A DNA stretch of 64,000 bases from Aphanomyces cochlioides (lineage: Eukaryota > Oomycota > Saprolegniomycetes > Saprolegniales > Verrucalvaceae), in contig JAHQRK010000016.1 in NCBI GenBank assembly GCA_019828595.1, forward strand, positions 1,798,001 through 1,862,000. Reading direction: 5' to 3'. This document shows, in pieces, positions 20,976-36,400 of this stretch (the first letter of the stretch is position 1; each line of letters starts with the position of its first letter). Both the position numbers and the translations under genes were made by a program. The notes below the pieces were generated by a model. It was not told the origin of the DNA, made no database searches, and saw nothing but the letters and a program-made list of their open reading frames with translations.

Positions 20976-22174
20976 AATTTTTAGGCACTCTCGTCTCGTA
21001 CTTTAGTGCCCAAATTCATTTTGCTCTTAATCATCTGTGCTGACGTGCAGAATTAACTCGATAACAAGCATTACATTTACACAGCAACGAAACAAATGCA
21101 ATCCGGTATTATACATCTTGAACACTCGAAAGTACACCACATCACGTGCTGTCTACTTGATTCATTTACAAAACAATACGAGCTGATTCAAAGATGATCA
21201 TCTATGTACATAGTGGGTATATGTGCTCGAGATGAGTAACGACACCTGTGGTAGCGTCGACAAACCACCATAACTGCGTATTTGCCTTCCTCAAGTTTGC
21301 TGCTGGAAAACGAGCAAAAGATGAGGATCTTCACAGACGCCTTTCGCATAGCTGATACACTGCAGAGCCTCGGACTTGGAGGTTGATCGATCATTTGTCT
21401 CTCAAGTTTGGCTGTGAGTCCAGTGAATCAGCTGGCATGGTTAGACAATCAGAGCACGGACGCTTCTAAAATCATCACGAAGACTACAAGAAAATTTTCT
21501 ACAAAGATTTCATCTCCTCGACAACACAATCAGGGAAAGAAGCAAAAAAACTAAACCACCATATGCAGGTATGCATCAACGCCATTTACTTCAACATGAA
21601 CGTGAGAATGTATAGGCGATGGTTTTAATCTTTGGCTCGTTAAGCTCGTTGCTGTAGTCCAGTTTCTGACAGGCCTCACAAGACCACAATTGTCGACTGC
21701 TCTGAAGCCCTCATAAATTGACTATTCGAACGAAACTTCTCAAGAATGGTGTAATAAGTCTCGTTTATTAACTCGTCATCAACATTTCGTGCAAACCGAG
21801 ATGTTTGTTGTGGTCCTTTCTGCTTGCAAAGTCTTTTGATTTCCAAATGGCAGAATGGACATGTTCAGCTTGTCCATGTCGTTTCGAACTCAGACTTGTT
21901 TGCCTTCCCTATGAATTTGCTCCATCGCAATGTCAAGTGACGTAAGGTAGCCGAAAACAGATTTAGCACTACTGCTCGGCCTTTCGTTTTGCCCCACTTC
22001 TTTCAAGATTTCGGAAACATCCGCGCCATTACGACACGACCCTCGTGGTACGCGTTCGGCGCCAGTCAACATGACGTTACAATGATCAATAATGTTTTGT
22101 CTTCACCTTGGGATGAGCTTTCTTGCACACCCAGACTCTCGCGAGCGAAACATGAAAATGCTCATCCAAGTGAA
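20976..22174. other. 1.2-kb spacer, one doubtful small ORF
   Basis: No confident gene is present. On the minus strand 21890-22072 encodes a 60-residue frame (MLTGAERVPRGSC..., ending REGKQV) with acceptable composition but no recognised family. It begins about 100 bp after the kinesin-13 stop. It may be a small gene or 3'-flank noise. Confidence 0.35.
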
Positions 22175-24725
<2,551 letters not shown>

Positions 24726-25656
24726 TGTTGACCAGCGTCCTTGTTGGTTTCACAAAGTCTATCCAAAAAGCAAAATGTGATTGATCTGACCGAATAAATG
24801 TTAAATTATCCGAAAAGTGTTAAAGCCGAGCCCCTTCACCCCCAATCAAGTTCTGGGTTGGCCTCTTTGAAGCCACAACGCGACGTCGAAGTGCGTTGAC
24901 TCCACGCTCTAATCATATCTCGATTGATTCATACGGTGGTTCCAATTACAGACAATGTGTGTTACACGAAGTTACTCCAACTTCAGTGCATATTCATTCA
25001 CCTGCGTGAGTGAAGAAAAAGTGTGTATCGATGCTCGCTCAATTAATGTGTTAGCTGCAGAGGAGCGGTACATTTGGTGCTGAGATTCTTTATCGAGACC
25101 TTCACTTTAAGTGGGGCCCAACATCTACGTTTAATCTATTTCATAATTACTGTGGCTTGCTTTGGAGGTTTTGGCTTGTGGGAGGAATGGCTAACGTTAA
25201 TGGAAGAGGTAACGTTACTACAGAAATTGAGTGGGTGTTGCCAAAGGTTGAATGACCTTCAAGTGGCAGCACGTTCAAGTCACATTGACGAGATTACTTC
25301 ATTATGGCTGTAATAGGATATTGCTGGACTTTTAAGCAGATTTCACAAAGTTCATAGTCTGGAATGTATAAAGCCCCCTACTTTGCAAATATTCGGCGAT
25401 AGTTGGGAGCTCGAAGACCCTATAAAATACTATGCGAAAGGCTATCGATGATTGCGTTTCCGCTTGGCAAATCTAAGAACATTAACAATGCTTCGATTTT
25501 CGTTTGTAAAGTACGAAACTATACTTCCAAGAATCAAGAAAAAAGGACCCCAGTAACGTTTCGCGCTGTCGTTGAAGACACCAGTATTGACATTTGGTTT
25601 TGTGACTCAGTGGTTGCAGTCGAAGATAGTAGTCGCTATTGTGGCGACAAGCGAGA
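24726..25656. other. 0.9-kb spacer upstream of glucan synthase 1
   Basis: No supported gene. The stretch must hold the promoters of kinesin-13 (minus) and of the first glucan synthase (plus). The palindrome TAACGTTA occurs twice, at about 25192-25199 and 25210-25217. A plus-strand frame at 25074-25313 is open but matches nothing that I recognise. Confidence 0.4.
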
Positions 25657-28600
25657 ATGACAAATGAAACCACGCCAAGCCAAAACTTGCAGATGCAAAA
25701 AGCCATGTGTGATGAGGGAATGGCCTTATTAAACTCTGCGATATCCAAACAAAACAGTGGCGATCAAGCGGGAGCAGAGGCTACGTTCTGTAAGGCAATT
25801 GACATCATGGAGAGAGCCTTGACAATCAAGTACGCCTCGGCCGAGGAAGAGGAGACTGCCAAGCGCCTAAATAGTAAAATGTCTCGTTACATTACTATGA
25901 TCAAGGCTCAACGAAGTAAGGTTATATCTGCAGGAGCTGCTTTGTCAAAGACTTCAACGAAATTCAACATTCTGGACATGGACAATCTCCCTAAACGGTA
26001 CCAAAGCATTGTAGAAATGCTCTCTTCGTAAGTACCACTTATATTTCATGTGAATGATTTGTGATTGCTAGATCACCATCGTATGGCAACATTTTTGAAA
26101 CGATGAAAAAATCCTTTGGGTTTCAAGAAAGTAGTGTGACTTGTCAACGAGAGCATCTAACACTACTTTTGGCCAACTTTAAAGAGTATGAAGATAATTC
26201 GAATTTGAAACACGTCCAGTCATCTGAATCAAATGATCACGAGCTGCTGAGTAAAGCGATTGCGAAACTTCACGAGCGCCTACTGGACAATTACGTGAAG
26301 TGGTGCAAATATTTATCCCAAAAACCAAACTTTCTCAAAGAGCCTTTAGCAGACCTCGTTTTGTTTTTTCTTGTATGGGGTGAAGCAGGTAATTTCCGTC
26401 AAACACCTGAACTACTTTGCTTCATTTTCCACAATTTGGCTCCACAAGTAAAACTTGACAATTCCAATGAACCTGTCTCATACTTGACTGATATCGTTCG
26501 GCCCATTTACAATGAAGTGAAGAAAGACAACGACAAGAAAACTCCAATGGGCACCAGAGCGCCTCATATTGAGATTCGCAACTACGACGATTTCAATGAG
26601 TTCTTCTGGACAAAAAAGTGCCTCAAGTACAATGAAAAAACAATAGCCACCGCTTTTGCAAGCGCGAATAAGAGTGGTTCTCCAAACGTAGTCAAGAAAA
26701 CGTTCTATGAAACTCGAAGCTGGTTGCGAGCTTTGATTTCGTTCCGACGAATTTTTATATCTCATCTGTTCCTCATGTTCGCAACTATTTCGTTTGCAAT
26801 CAACATGGTTTTGGTTTGCCCAGATAGTCCGATCATGTATGGATCTGACCTTGGAAGTGAAGTAAGAGTTTTCTCAAAGCTCTACTACAACCCCAATCCG
26901 AAATATGTTCCGTCAGGCTTGGTGGATATCATTCCTGGTCCAAATGATGGTTTCGTTAATGGCACATGCAATTATGGTAAAATGGCATCATGCCTTGGAG
27001 TCCAAACGTTTGACAAAGCTACAACTTTTCAGTATCTTCCAGATGATTTCAAAAGCTTACTAAAAGACGTCCCATTCACAAACTGCATCGAGTTACTGTC
27101 TGGGAGATGCTCCTGCTATCTTGAACTTATCGACGAATGCTTCGGTCAACAAGGTACAGCAACATATATACTTACAGACGATAGCGGGGGAAAAACGCGA
27201 ATGCCAATTGAATATGATCAAACAACATGCATGCCAGAATGGAAGGCAGTAGCACTGAAGGTTATCAACTCTCCTGGAAATGGAAATTTGAATTGCGAAG
27301 CTTGTCGGCTAGAGGTGCTTTATTTGATGCAATCGTTACCAAAATTGTTGAGCTCTTTTCTTGATTTCTCTCGACCAGACCATGGTCCACTCATCTTCCT
27401 TGCCGGCGGTGCATTTGTTGGAATTCTAATTGTGATTGAAGTTCAAAATCGACTTTTCTCCTGGTGTGGTATTGGCTTTGTCGGTCGCTCTCTGCCGGTC
27501 CCATTCTCTGGATATTGCCGATATACTTGCTTTTGGCTCCTTCTATTTCTTTGCAAGCTGATGTTTGATTACCAGTTCATGATCAAAAGTCTTGTTGAAA
27601 CGACGATATTTATTTGGCTGTCTGATCCTGCAGAATATCTGAAAGTTTCTCATTTTATGATTCAGTTTTCCTTCCACAACATTATTTACATATTCTTCTT
27701 GTGGGCCCCAGCCATTATCGTATTTCATTATGATGCCCAAATATTTTATGCAATTCTGTCTGTAGTCTTTGGATCGATGAAAGGATTTTCGTTGGGCATT
27801 GGAGAATTACGCTCTTTTCGTGTTCTGCGTTTAAAGTTCAAGAAAATTCCAAAAGCATTCAACAAGAGAGTTGTGTCCAACTTGATAGACATCGAAGAGA
27901 ATGAAAAGAAGAAAAAAAAGAAAAAGGATGAAGAAGTTCGAAGTGCATCGCCTGAAAGAATTTTCCAAACGATTGAATACTCACAGGGTGACAAACCCCT
28001 TGTTGTCAAAACTCAAGTATACAGTAAGTTACTTCAGGGAACTCAAGTGAATGATAATTATCAGCAATTCACGACTCCTGTTGGGGAGCTCGACCCTGAG
28101 AAACAAAGCACGGACAACACAACAGACATACTCTCGGTGTTTGGTCTTACTGGGGCCGAATTTGAACGAACAATTTCATTTGCAATGGCATGGAATAGAT
28201 GTCTCGCTACGATGCGTGATGAAGACGTCATCAGCAATCGAGAACTAAGTGTTTTAAGCTATTTGATTGATGCAAAAGAAACCAAAGATAGACGATTGTA
28301 TCAACCAGTGTTTTTGACTGCTGGAAAGCTTGACGAGTCCATTGAAATAGTTTCGGAGTGTTATTTGATTTATGAAAAACTGACATCCGACAAAAAGAAA
28401 GACAAAGTCTTGCAAAAGTTTGAGATGGCGATGACCGAACGTCTTCGTAAGGACCACCTACGAGTCCAGTCTGTTGTAGGGTCATACAAGTTTTCTTCCC
28501 AAGTAATAAAACTCCTCTTGGGTAACCAGCACACGGAAATGGAACAATGCTTCTCGTTTATCGAAGAGATGGCGATGCAACATCAAACTTTGAAGGCTCT

Positions 28601-31600
28601 AAACTTCAGCAATTTGCACCACCTGCGTAGTCAATGCGCACATCTCATGAAGTCAATGCTGGATGTCCCACTGTCATCGAATGAGACAAATATCAAATTC
28701 CAGAGATCTTTGTATAATGTGGTCGATACTATCGAACTTGTCATCAATTCGCTGAAGAAGCTGCTGTCAAAACAAGAAGAGCTTGTAAATGTCTTAACGG
28801 AGTCAACTCTGAAGCAAGACTCGTTCTTTTTTTCTACTGACGCTCAAAGCTACGCTGGCAAGCAGCTTCATAGTCTCGTGAACAACAAAGCAGCAATGGA
28901 TATTGTTTCAAGAGCGTTTCAATTATTGACTGTGGATAATTTTGATTCTGAGCCACGTTCTGAGGAAGGACAACGACGTCTGAGATTTTTCGCCAATTCA
29001 TTATTCATGGAAATGCCTGATGCAAGGCCGATTCGGCAGATGCGATCATTCTCGATGTCTACTCCATACTTCAGTGAAATTGTCCTATACTCACTGAAAG
29101 AGCTAATCACTCAAAACGACGATTCAATGAAATTGCTCTATTATCTGCAAACGATTAATCCTTTTGAATGGGAAAATTTTCTTGAGCGGCTAAAAGTGAA
29201 AGATGCTGACGAAGCCTTGAAGAAATATCCTGAAGAGGTGCAGCTATGGGCTTCCTACAGAGGTCAAACATTGGCACGCACAGTTCGTGGTATGATGTAC
29301 AACGAGGACGCCATCCGTTTTCTGTATTGGCTGGAGATTGGAGAAAACGAGCCAATGCATCTTCATGGGTGCAATTGTACACGATGCAGTAAACTAGAAG
29401 AAATGGTAGCGCTGAAATTCAATTACGTATGTACCTGCCAGATATATGGAAAACAAAAAGATGAACATAAGCAGCAAGCACTCGACATCGATTTTTTATT
29501 AATGAAGCACCCTAGTCTCCGTGTGGCATATGTTGATGGTCCGAAGAAGATGAAAGAAGGTTCGCCGAAGTACTTTTCTGTGCTTATTCGCGCTCAAGGT
29601 GACAAAATTGGTGAAATTTACAGAGTGGAACTACCCGGAGATCCAATTCTCGGTGAAGGCAAACCAGAAAATCAAAATCATGCCATAATCTTTACAAGAG
29701 GAGAATGGCTACAGTGCATAGATATGAACCAGGATAACTATCTGGAAGAGTGCCTGAAAATGCCTAATCTCCTTGCCACTGCTGATGAGAAAAAAGTTGA
29801 ATCTTGTCCTGTTACAATCATTGGATTTCGCGAACATGTCTTCACTGGTGGAGTCTCGAACTTGGCTGCTTTCATGCAAATCCAGGAACTTTCTTTCGTG
29901 TCACTGGGTCAGCGAATGTTAGCTCTGTTTTATGTGCGTCAACACTACGGTCATCCTGATATATTTGACAAGCTTTTTGCTATGGGAACTGGTGGAACGG
30001 CGAAGTCATCGAAAGGCATTAACTTGTCTGAAGATATTTTCGCTGGGTTTAATACCACGCTCCGTGGAGGACGTGTAACACACGAAGAATTTATTCAAGT
30101 TGGAAAAGGTCGTGACGTAGGAATGCAACAGCTTGCATTGTTTGAGGCCAAATTGTCGTCGGGTGCCGGCGAATGTGTGATATCAAGAGACTGCATGCGA
30201 ATGGCCAACCGTCTCGACTACTTTCGACTAAACTCTTGGTTTTATGGAAATCTTGGTTGGTACTTTACCCAAACCATGACAGTCTACGGAGTATACTTGT
30301 TTATCTACGGAAAAATTACTTTCGCTCTGAGTGGCTTGGACTCTTTCTATCTTCAAGCAGGCCGCTTGGGAATAAGCGGAGTCCTAAATACGTCTTGGGC
30401 GCTTCAATTTGGATTTTTGCTTGTTGTACCAGTCATTGCTGTTGTTGGTGTCGAACAAGGATTTCGACATGGCTTAAATTATTTGCTTTGGAACTGTATG
30501 ACCCTTGGCCCTCTATTTTTCACCTTTCAAATGGGCAATCGCATGAACTACTTCGATCGTACACTCATTCATGGTGGGGCCAAGTATCGAGCGACTGGTC
30601 GTGGATTTACAATCAAGCACGAGAAGTTTGCTGAGCTATTTCGATTTTATGCGTTCAGCCATTTCTACAGAGGTGTTGAATTGACCTTTCTTTTGATATT
30701 ATTCTACGCGTATGGTACTTTCTCTTGGTGCAACTGCTCTTGGACAATAGAATCAGAGTTTTATAACAATGTCCAGCCTTTGGCGTACGAAAGGAACCAG
30801 AGATGCTATGCCAATTTTTACCAAAACTGCGTTCTTCCAACCAACCAAAACTATGGAATCATGAGCTACTCGTTGTGGCTTATTGCTGCCACGTGGATGT
30901 GGGCACCATTCTTTTTCAACCCGAGTGGCCTGGATTGGGATAAATGTATTTCCGACTACAACGACTGGCAACATTGGCTGGCTACAAAGAATGATTCAGC
31001 AGAAAGTTGGCTGGGATGGTGGACAAATGAGCTCGAATACATTGAACATTCCACCGGATTCTCCAGAGTCGTTCAACTCTTGAGGAAAACAAGATTCTTG
31101 CTCGTCGCTATTGGAATTTATCTCCAAATGATGTTCCGACTGGTTTACACGGAAAAAAACAAGACAGTGACAAGCAACTCATCACTCGAGCCATATGTCA
31201 TTATCGGTGCATTTTTTGTCTTGCTTCTTCTGTTGGGCTCGTGTGGTTATATATCGAATCGAGTAACAAAGAAAATGGCCCTAAAGCAGAAGCCACTTCG
31301 GAAATTGAAATTCTACTTGGCATTTATAGGCTTGATTTTGGCGATACTAGGCCTTTTCTATGTTAATTTGGCTACGATAGTTGAGATTACAATTATCATC
31401 CTGCTGTTGGCCTATTGGGTCATTCAAGTTGCCATTGTTCGCCTCAAGTATAGGCATATCATGATTGAGACCATGGCCAGTCTTTTTGACAGAGCCGTGG
31501 GTTGGATTATTTTTGGTCCCATTCTGTTCATTGCAATGTTTATGCCGTTTATGTCCTCATTTCAGCAGCGCGTTATGTTTAACCAAGCATTCACTTCGGG

Positions 31601-31697
31601 CCTGGAAGTGGCCAAACTATTGTCGAACGAAGCCTTGGCACCTTCCAGCCGAAAACCCGATGGGAACTCGAAGAAAAAGAAGAAACGTGAAGAATAA
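25657..31697 (+). CDS. Callose/beta-1,3-glucan synthase (GT48), copy 1
   Basis: GT48 enzymes polymerise UDP-glucose into beta-1,3-glucan at the plasma membrane, a main wall polymer of oomycetes. Exons 25657-26027 and 26072-31697 give about 1,998 residues. The first ~110 residues are a three-helix MIT-like domain (MCDEGMALLNSAI ... NSKMSRYITMIKAQ). Next comes the FKS1 N-terminal domain (FFLVWGEAGNFRQTPELLC), a membrane block, a long cytosolic domain with SYRGQTLARTVRGMMYNED, GEGKPENQNHAIIFTRGE and MNQDNYLEECLKMPNLL, then GINLSEDIFAGFNTTLRGG, QVGKGRDVGMQQ and RATGRGF, and a second membrane block ending in a lysine-rich tail (KKKKKREE). The 44-nt intron interrupts a serine codon. A Cys-rich extracellular-type loop (about residues 300-450) lies between the first membrane helices. 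Confidence 0.96.
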
Positions 31698-33441
31698 CCT
31701 TGCACTTGCTTTAAGTCCTGAGCTATTTACATGCGAATATGCATTTACATATAACATTGATATATTTCTTGGTTTGACGCTTTAATTGACTCGCCCGCGA
31801 AAGAGTGTGTCAACGGAGTGATATTCACAAATCAAAGTACTTCTGTTACTATGCAAGATACTTGAGATTTCAAACCATTGTCGAAGTTGAGTAAGTGTAT
31901 TGTCATTGTAAGGATTCTTTAAGCTGAATGAACTGAAGTACTAGTACGAAGTGAGTCATAATATGTATTCAATCTAGTTTAAAATTTTTGCCTCTTCATA
32001 TCGAGTGAGAGCTCTTCGTGCTCTACATTCCAAGATTCTCACATATCGACTTCATTTTATTTTGTGTACAAATGAATGAAGACCTAAACAGCTTTCATGA
32101 AGCCTGCTTGTTTTGATATGACAAATTTTCGTCTGAACGGGATTCTTAACAATCTGTTCATTCATTGACGTGTGTGCGATGTGGAGTAAAATCTACAGAG
32201 AAACTCTTCACAATGGGTTCTGAACTCATTATCGTCCTCTCGTTGCAATTACACCTCTTCTAACCGCCTATTAAATAGGAGCTGCCTGTTCGAGAATATT
32301 CTCTTGCACGACCAACGATGAGGAAGTCGATGCATATCAATTAGTATGCATTTTGTTCACCTGACTCAACCAGATTTAAACGCCTTTGGAAGCGATGATA
32401 CATATTGCCTGCTAACAATGTCACGCCGGGCTGACATCAAATAAAACTACTATTCTCGCCAACATGAGTAAACCATGCTTCTTTGGCTCGACAGCGGTAA
32501 CCCTCTTACATCGCCATCGGCTTCAAATGAGCCCCACAGTTGCCCATCATTGGAGTTATAGCTATATACTTACTCAAGTTATGTTTTGATATAGGTATGT
32601 GCTATCACAGTAATCTCTGCATTCATATTGTATCATCAAAACTCACCCCAGTGTGTTTGATAAAATTAGAAAGGTATGATGTTATACAGTACTAAGAAAA
32701 TGCGCAACAATTGCTTCGATTGGAGATTCTTGTTAGCTCTATATATTCATATATCAGAGGTATTAAAATTATAAGGGCAAACTTGTCAGGTGTTTTGATT
32801 GCATACATTTTTCAAGAGGTTTGCGATTTTTCAAGGGAAACATGATGTGACGCCACTCTCATTACGTCCATGTGGGACACCACGGCATACCCACGAATCG
32901 GTGAAAACTCTTCGTTTTGTCAGTAGGTAAATAAAAGAGAGTCTCCTTGTGAGATCGAGGACATGCACATAGTGAGGTAGTTTTGAAAGATTGAAAAGCT
33001 AAATTATCTCTCTCAGAGTCCCAACGTGGCCACGCAGCCATCGTTGAACCCATCGTGATGTGTCTTGACAATCTTGCTGACGGGTGAAAAATTTTTGCCT
33101 ATTGAAATTTGCTATGTGTATAGACTCTGGATGCGTTGGGGGTGCTACAAAAAAACTTTTTTTCGTACAAAAGGAAAGTCCAAACACATTACCTAATGCT
33201 GTCACACCTCTCCACTGTCGTGTCTAAGTATAAGCCATAGTAAAGTCCATAGAGTTGGGGCAAGATTTAGGTTTCCGAAAAAAAATATCCAGAACAAGTG
33301 CCGACAATCAGTTATATAAGCAAAAAACAGTTTTCGATTTCGTCATTTCAGTGGAGCTGTCGCGCGCTTGGTGGCAGAGGAAGTGACGGAACGAGTCTCA
33401 CTGGAAGTTGAGACAAGAAACACCCACCACTTCTAGGTATC
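31698..33441. other. 1.7-kb spacer between the glucan synthases
   Basis: No gene could be supported. The DNA is AT-rich with frequent stops on both strands. A minus-strand open stretch near 32999-33205 has no recognisable motif. The promoter of the second glucan synthase is expected in the last few hundred bases; a short leader precedes ATG 33442. Confidence 0.45.
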
Positions 33442-36400
33442 ATGCGAAGACAACAACGTGGCGAAGTGGAGAATACGTTCAGCCGCGGCTTGGAGCGGCA
33501 AAAGCAACTATGTGACGAAGGCATGGCTCTTGTCAACGAAAGCGTCGGCATTCAGAATTCGGGTGGTGACCCAGATCTTGCCGAGAGGAATCTGAACCGT
33601 GCCGTTGAGATTTTCGAGGCTGCTCTTGGAATTCAATACAACACGCAAGAAGAACAAGAAGCTGCTGTGCGATTGAACAACAAAATGCTACGTTATGTGA
33701 AAATGATCAAGACTCAAAAGGCTAAAAATCCTGCCGTGGTCAACAAGAGAGCAGCAGTCAAGTTCAACATACTGGAATTGGAAAACCTTCCAACGATATA
33801 CCATTCAATTGCAGGCAAACTATTTAAGTAAGTTGACTCTGACTTTGTTCTTCTAACGCAACATTTAGCTCTCAAAGCGGCGACATATTTGAAAACCTGA
33901 AGAATACGTTTGGCTTTCAGGATGGCAGTGTTCTGAACCAAAAGGAGCATGTGCTTTTACTGCTTACCAACTACAAGGAGCAATTAGATGTGCCTGATCC
34001 TAAGGCTCCTTCAGATCAACAGCTTCATCGAGACCCTCAACGGGAAGCCCAGTTGGCGGATAAAGCAGTGACCAAATTCCACACAAAGCTGTTTGACAAC
34101 TACAAGAAATGGTGTAAGTATGTATCTCAGAAGCCCAAGTTCTCTCGCGACAACTTGACTGACATTGTCTTGTTTTTTCTTATATGGGGCGAAGCGGGCA
34201 ATTTTCGTCAAACACCTGAACTTCTTTGCTTTTTGTTCCACAATCTGGCTCCCAATGCTCAATCTGGTGGTACAAAAGAGCCTGGCGATTTCTTAGCCAA
34301 TGTTATTCGTCCTATGTACAACGAACTGAAAAAAGACAATGACAAGAAGACTACCAAGGGAGCCCGAGCCCCCCACAATGAAATTCGTAACTATGACGAT
34401 TTCAACGAGTTCTTCTGGACTAAGAAGTGTCTAAAGTACAATGCGTACAACATTGGCGAAGCCTTTGCAAGCGCTGACAAAAAAGGAAATCCAAAAGTCG
34501 TCAAGAAGACTTTTATTGAGAAGAGAACTTGGTTTCGAGCTCTGATGTCCTTTCGCCGAATTTTTCTCTTCAACTTTGCCTTGTTCCTTGCTACAGTTGG
34601 ATTTGCAGTGAATATGGTTTTGGTTTGCCCCGATAGCGCTATTATGTATGGTACCGACTTGGGTGAAGTAAAAGTATTTGGCAAGTTGTACTATAATCCC
34701 AAGACGTACAATTTAACCCGAGATACGCCGAGTGGCCTCGTTACTGACAGCACAGACTGCAACGTTGGAAAGCTGGCGACATGCTTGGGTGTGTCAAATT
34801 ACGTTCCTGGTCAATCATTGACAACTATACCTCGTGATTTTCGTGAATTACTTCAAGACATTCCGTTTACTGACTGCGTACCCAAACAGAGTGGGCGATG
34901 CACGTGCTACATCGATTTGATCACTAAATGCTTCTCTCAATCAGGAAATGCTACAGCGTACACCAACACTGACACTCCCAACGTTCCCCAAACTATTAAT
35001 TACAACCAATCTTTATGTGCACCTGACTACCTGAATGCCGCCTTAGCAATATTAAATAACAATACCGACGGAAGTTTGAATTGTGAAGCATGCCGACTTG
35101 AACCTCGTCATTTATTGACATCTCTACCCAAACTGATGTCGTCGTTCATTGATATAAAGCGTGTGACACAGAAAAAGGAGTTCGGGCCTTTGTTTTTAGG
35201 TGGTGGAATTGGATGCCTTGCCTTAATTCTTGTGTGCGAAATTATGGGACGAATGTTTTCTGGCGTGGGTGTTGGCTATGTCGGAAGATCTCTGCCCGTG
35301 CCGTTTGCTGCTTATTGTCGTTACACGTGCTTTTGGCTGTTCCTATTTCTCTGCAAGTTGTTGTTTGACTACCAATTTATGGTCAAGAACTTGGTTGAAA
35401 CAACCATATTCATTTGGCAAACAAATCCAAACAGCTTTTTACCTACCTCTCACTTTTTGGTCCAGTTTAGTGCTCACAACATACTGTACATCTTGTTTTT
35501 GTGGACGCCAGCGATAACTGTTTTTCTGTATGATGCTCAAATTTTTTATTCGTTATTATCCGTCATATTTGGTTCAGTTCGTGGCTTCAATTTGCGAATT
35601 GGTGAATTGCGATCGTTTCGTATATTGCGCTTGACCTTCAAATCTGTGCCAAAAGTGTTCAACAAGAAACTTGTTTCTAATTTAATCGAAATGGGCTCAA
35701 AAAAGAAAGGAAAGAAAGATAAAGGAAAGAAAAAAGGTGCTAAAGAAGAACCGGCCCCAGAACGTCGGTTCCAGAGAGTGTCATATTCTGAAGGTAGTAA
35801 ACCCTTGACCGGTACATCTAAAGGGTTCAGTGCTCTTCTTGAAAATGATGGATACAACGAATTGAAGACCCCAGGAAATGGTGATATTGAAGTTTCTTCC
35901 GCATCGGGCCGTGCTTCTAATATTGGCTCTATTACTGGAGTTTCTGGTGCTGAATTTGAGCGAACAATTCCATTCGCTATGGCTTGGAACCGATGCCTAG
36001 CAAGTATGCGTGAGGCTGACGTTTTGAGTGACCGTGAACTGAATGTCTTGAGCTACTTAATTGATTCGAAAGATGTCTCAGAAAGGCGCCTGTATCCCCC
36101 TGCTTTTCTGACTGCCGGCAAACTAGACGAATCAATCGATATCATTGTGGAAACGTACTCGTTGTATGACAAGTTGAAGTCTGACAAAAAGAAGGATAAA
36201 GCCCTTCAAAAAGTCGAACTCTCTATGCGCGAACGTTTGACGAAAGATGACCTTCGTGTTGAAGCGATTTTGGGTTCATACAAATTTTCGTCACAGGTCA
36301 TTAAACTTTTACTGGGTGATGAACACAGGGAATTGGATGCATGCTTCAGCTTTATGGAAGAAATGGCAGCAAATAAGACAACACTAAAAGGCCTGAATTT

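Noticed and set aside
32862..33205. Possible transposase remnant between the glucan synthases
   Set aside because: No DDE-type motif or terminal repeats could be seen.
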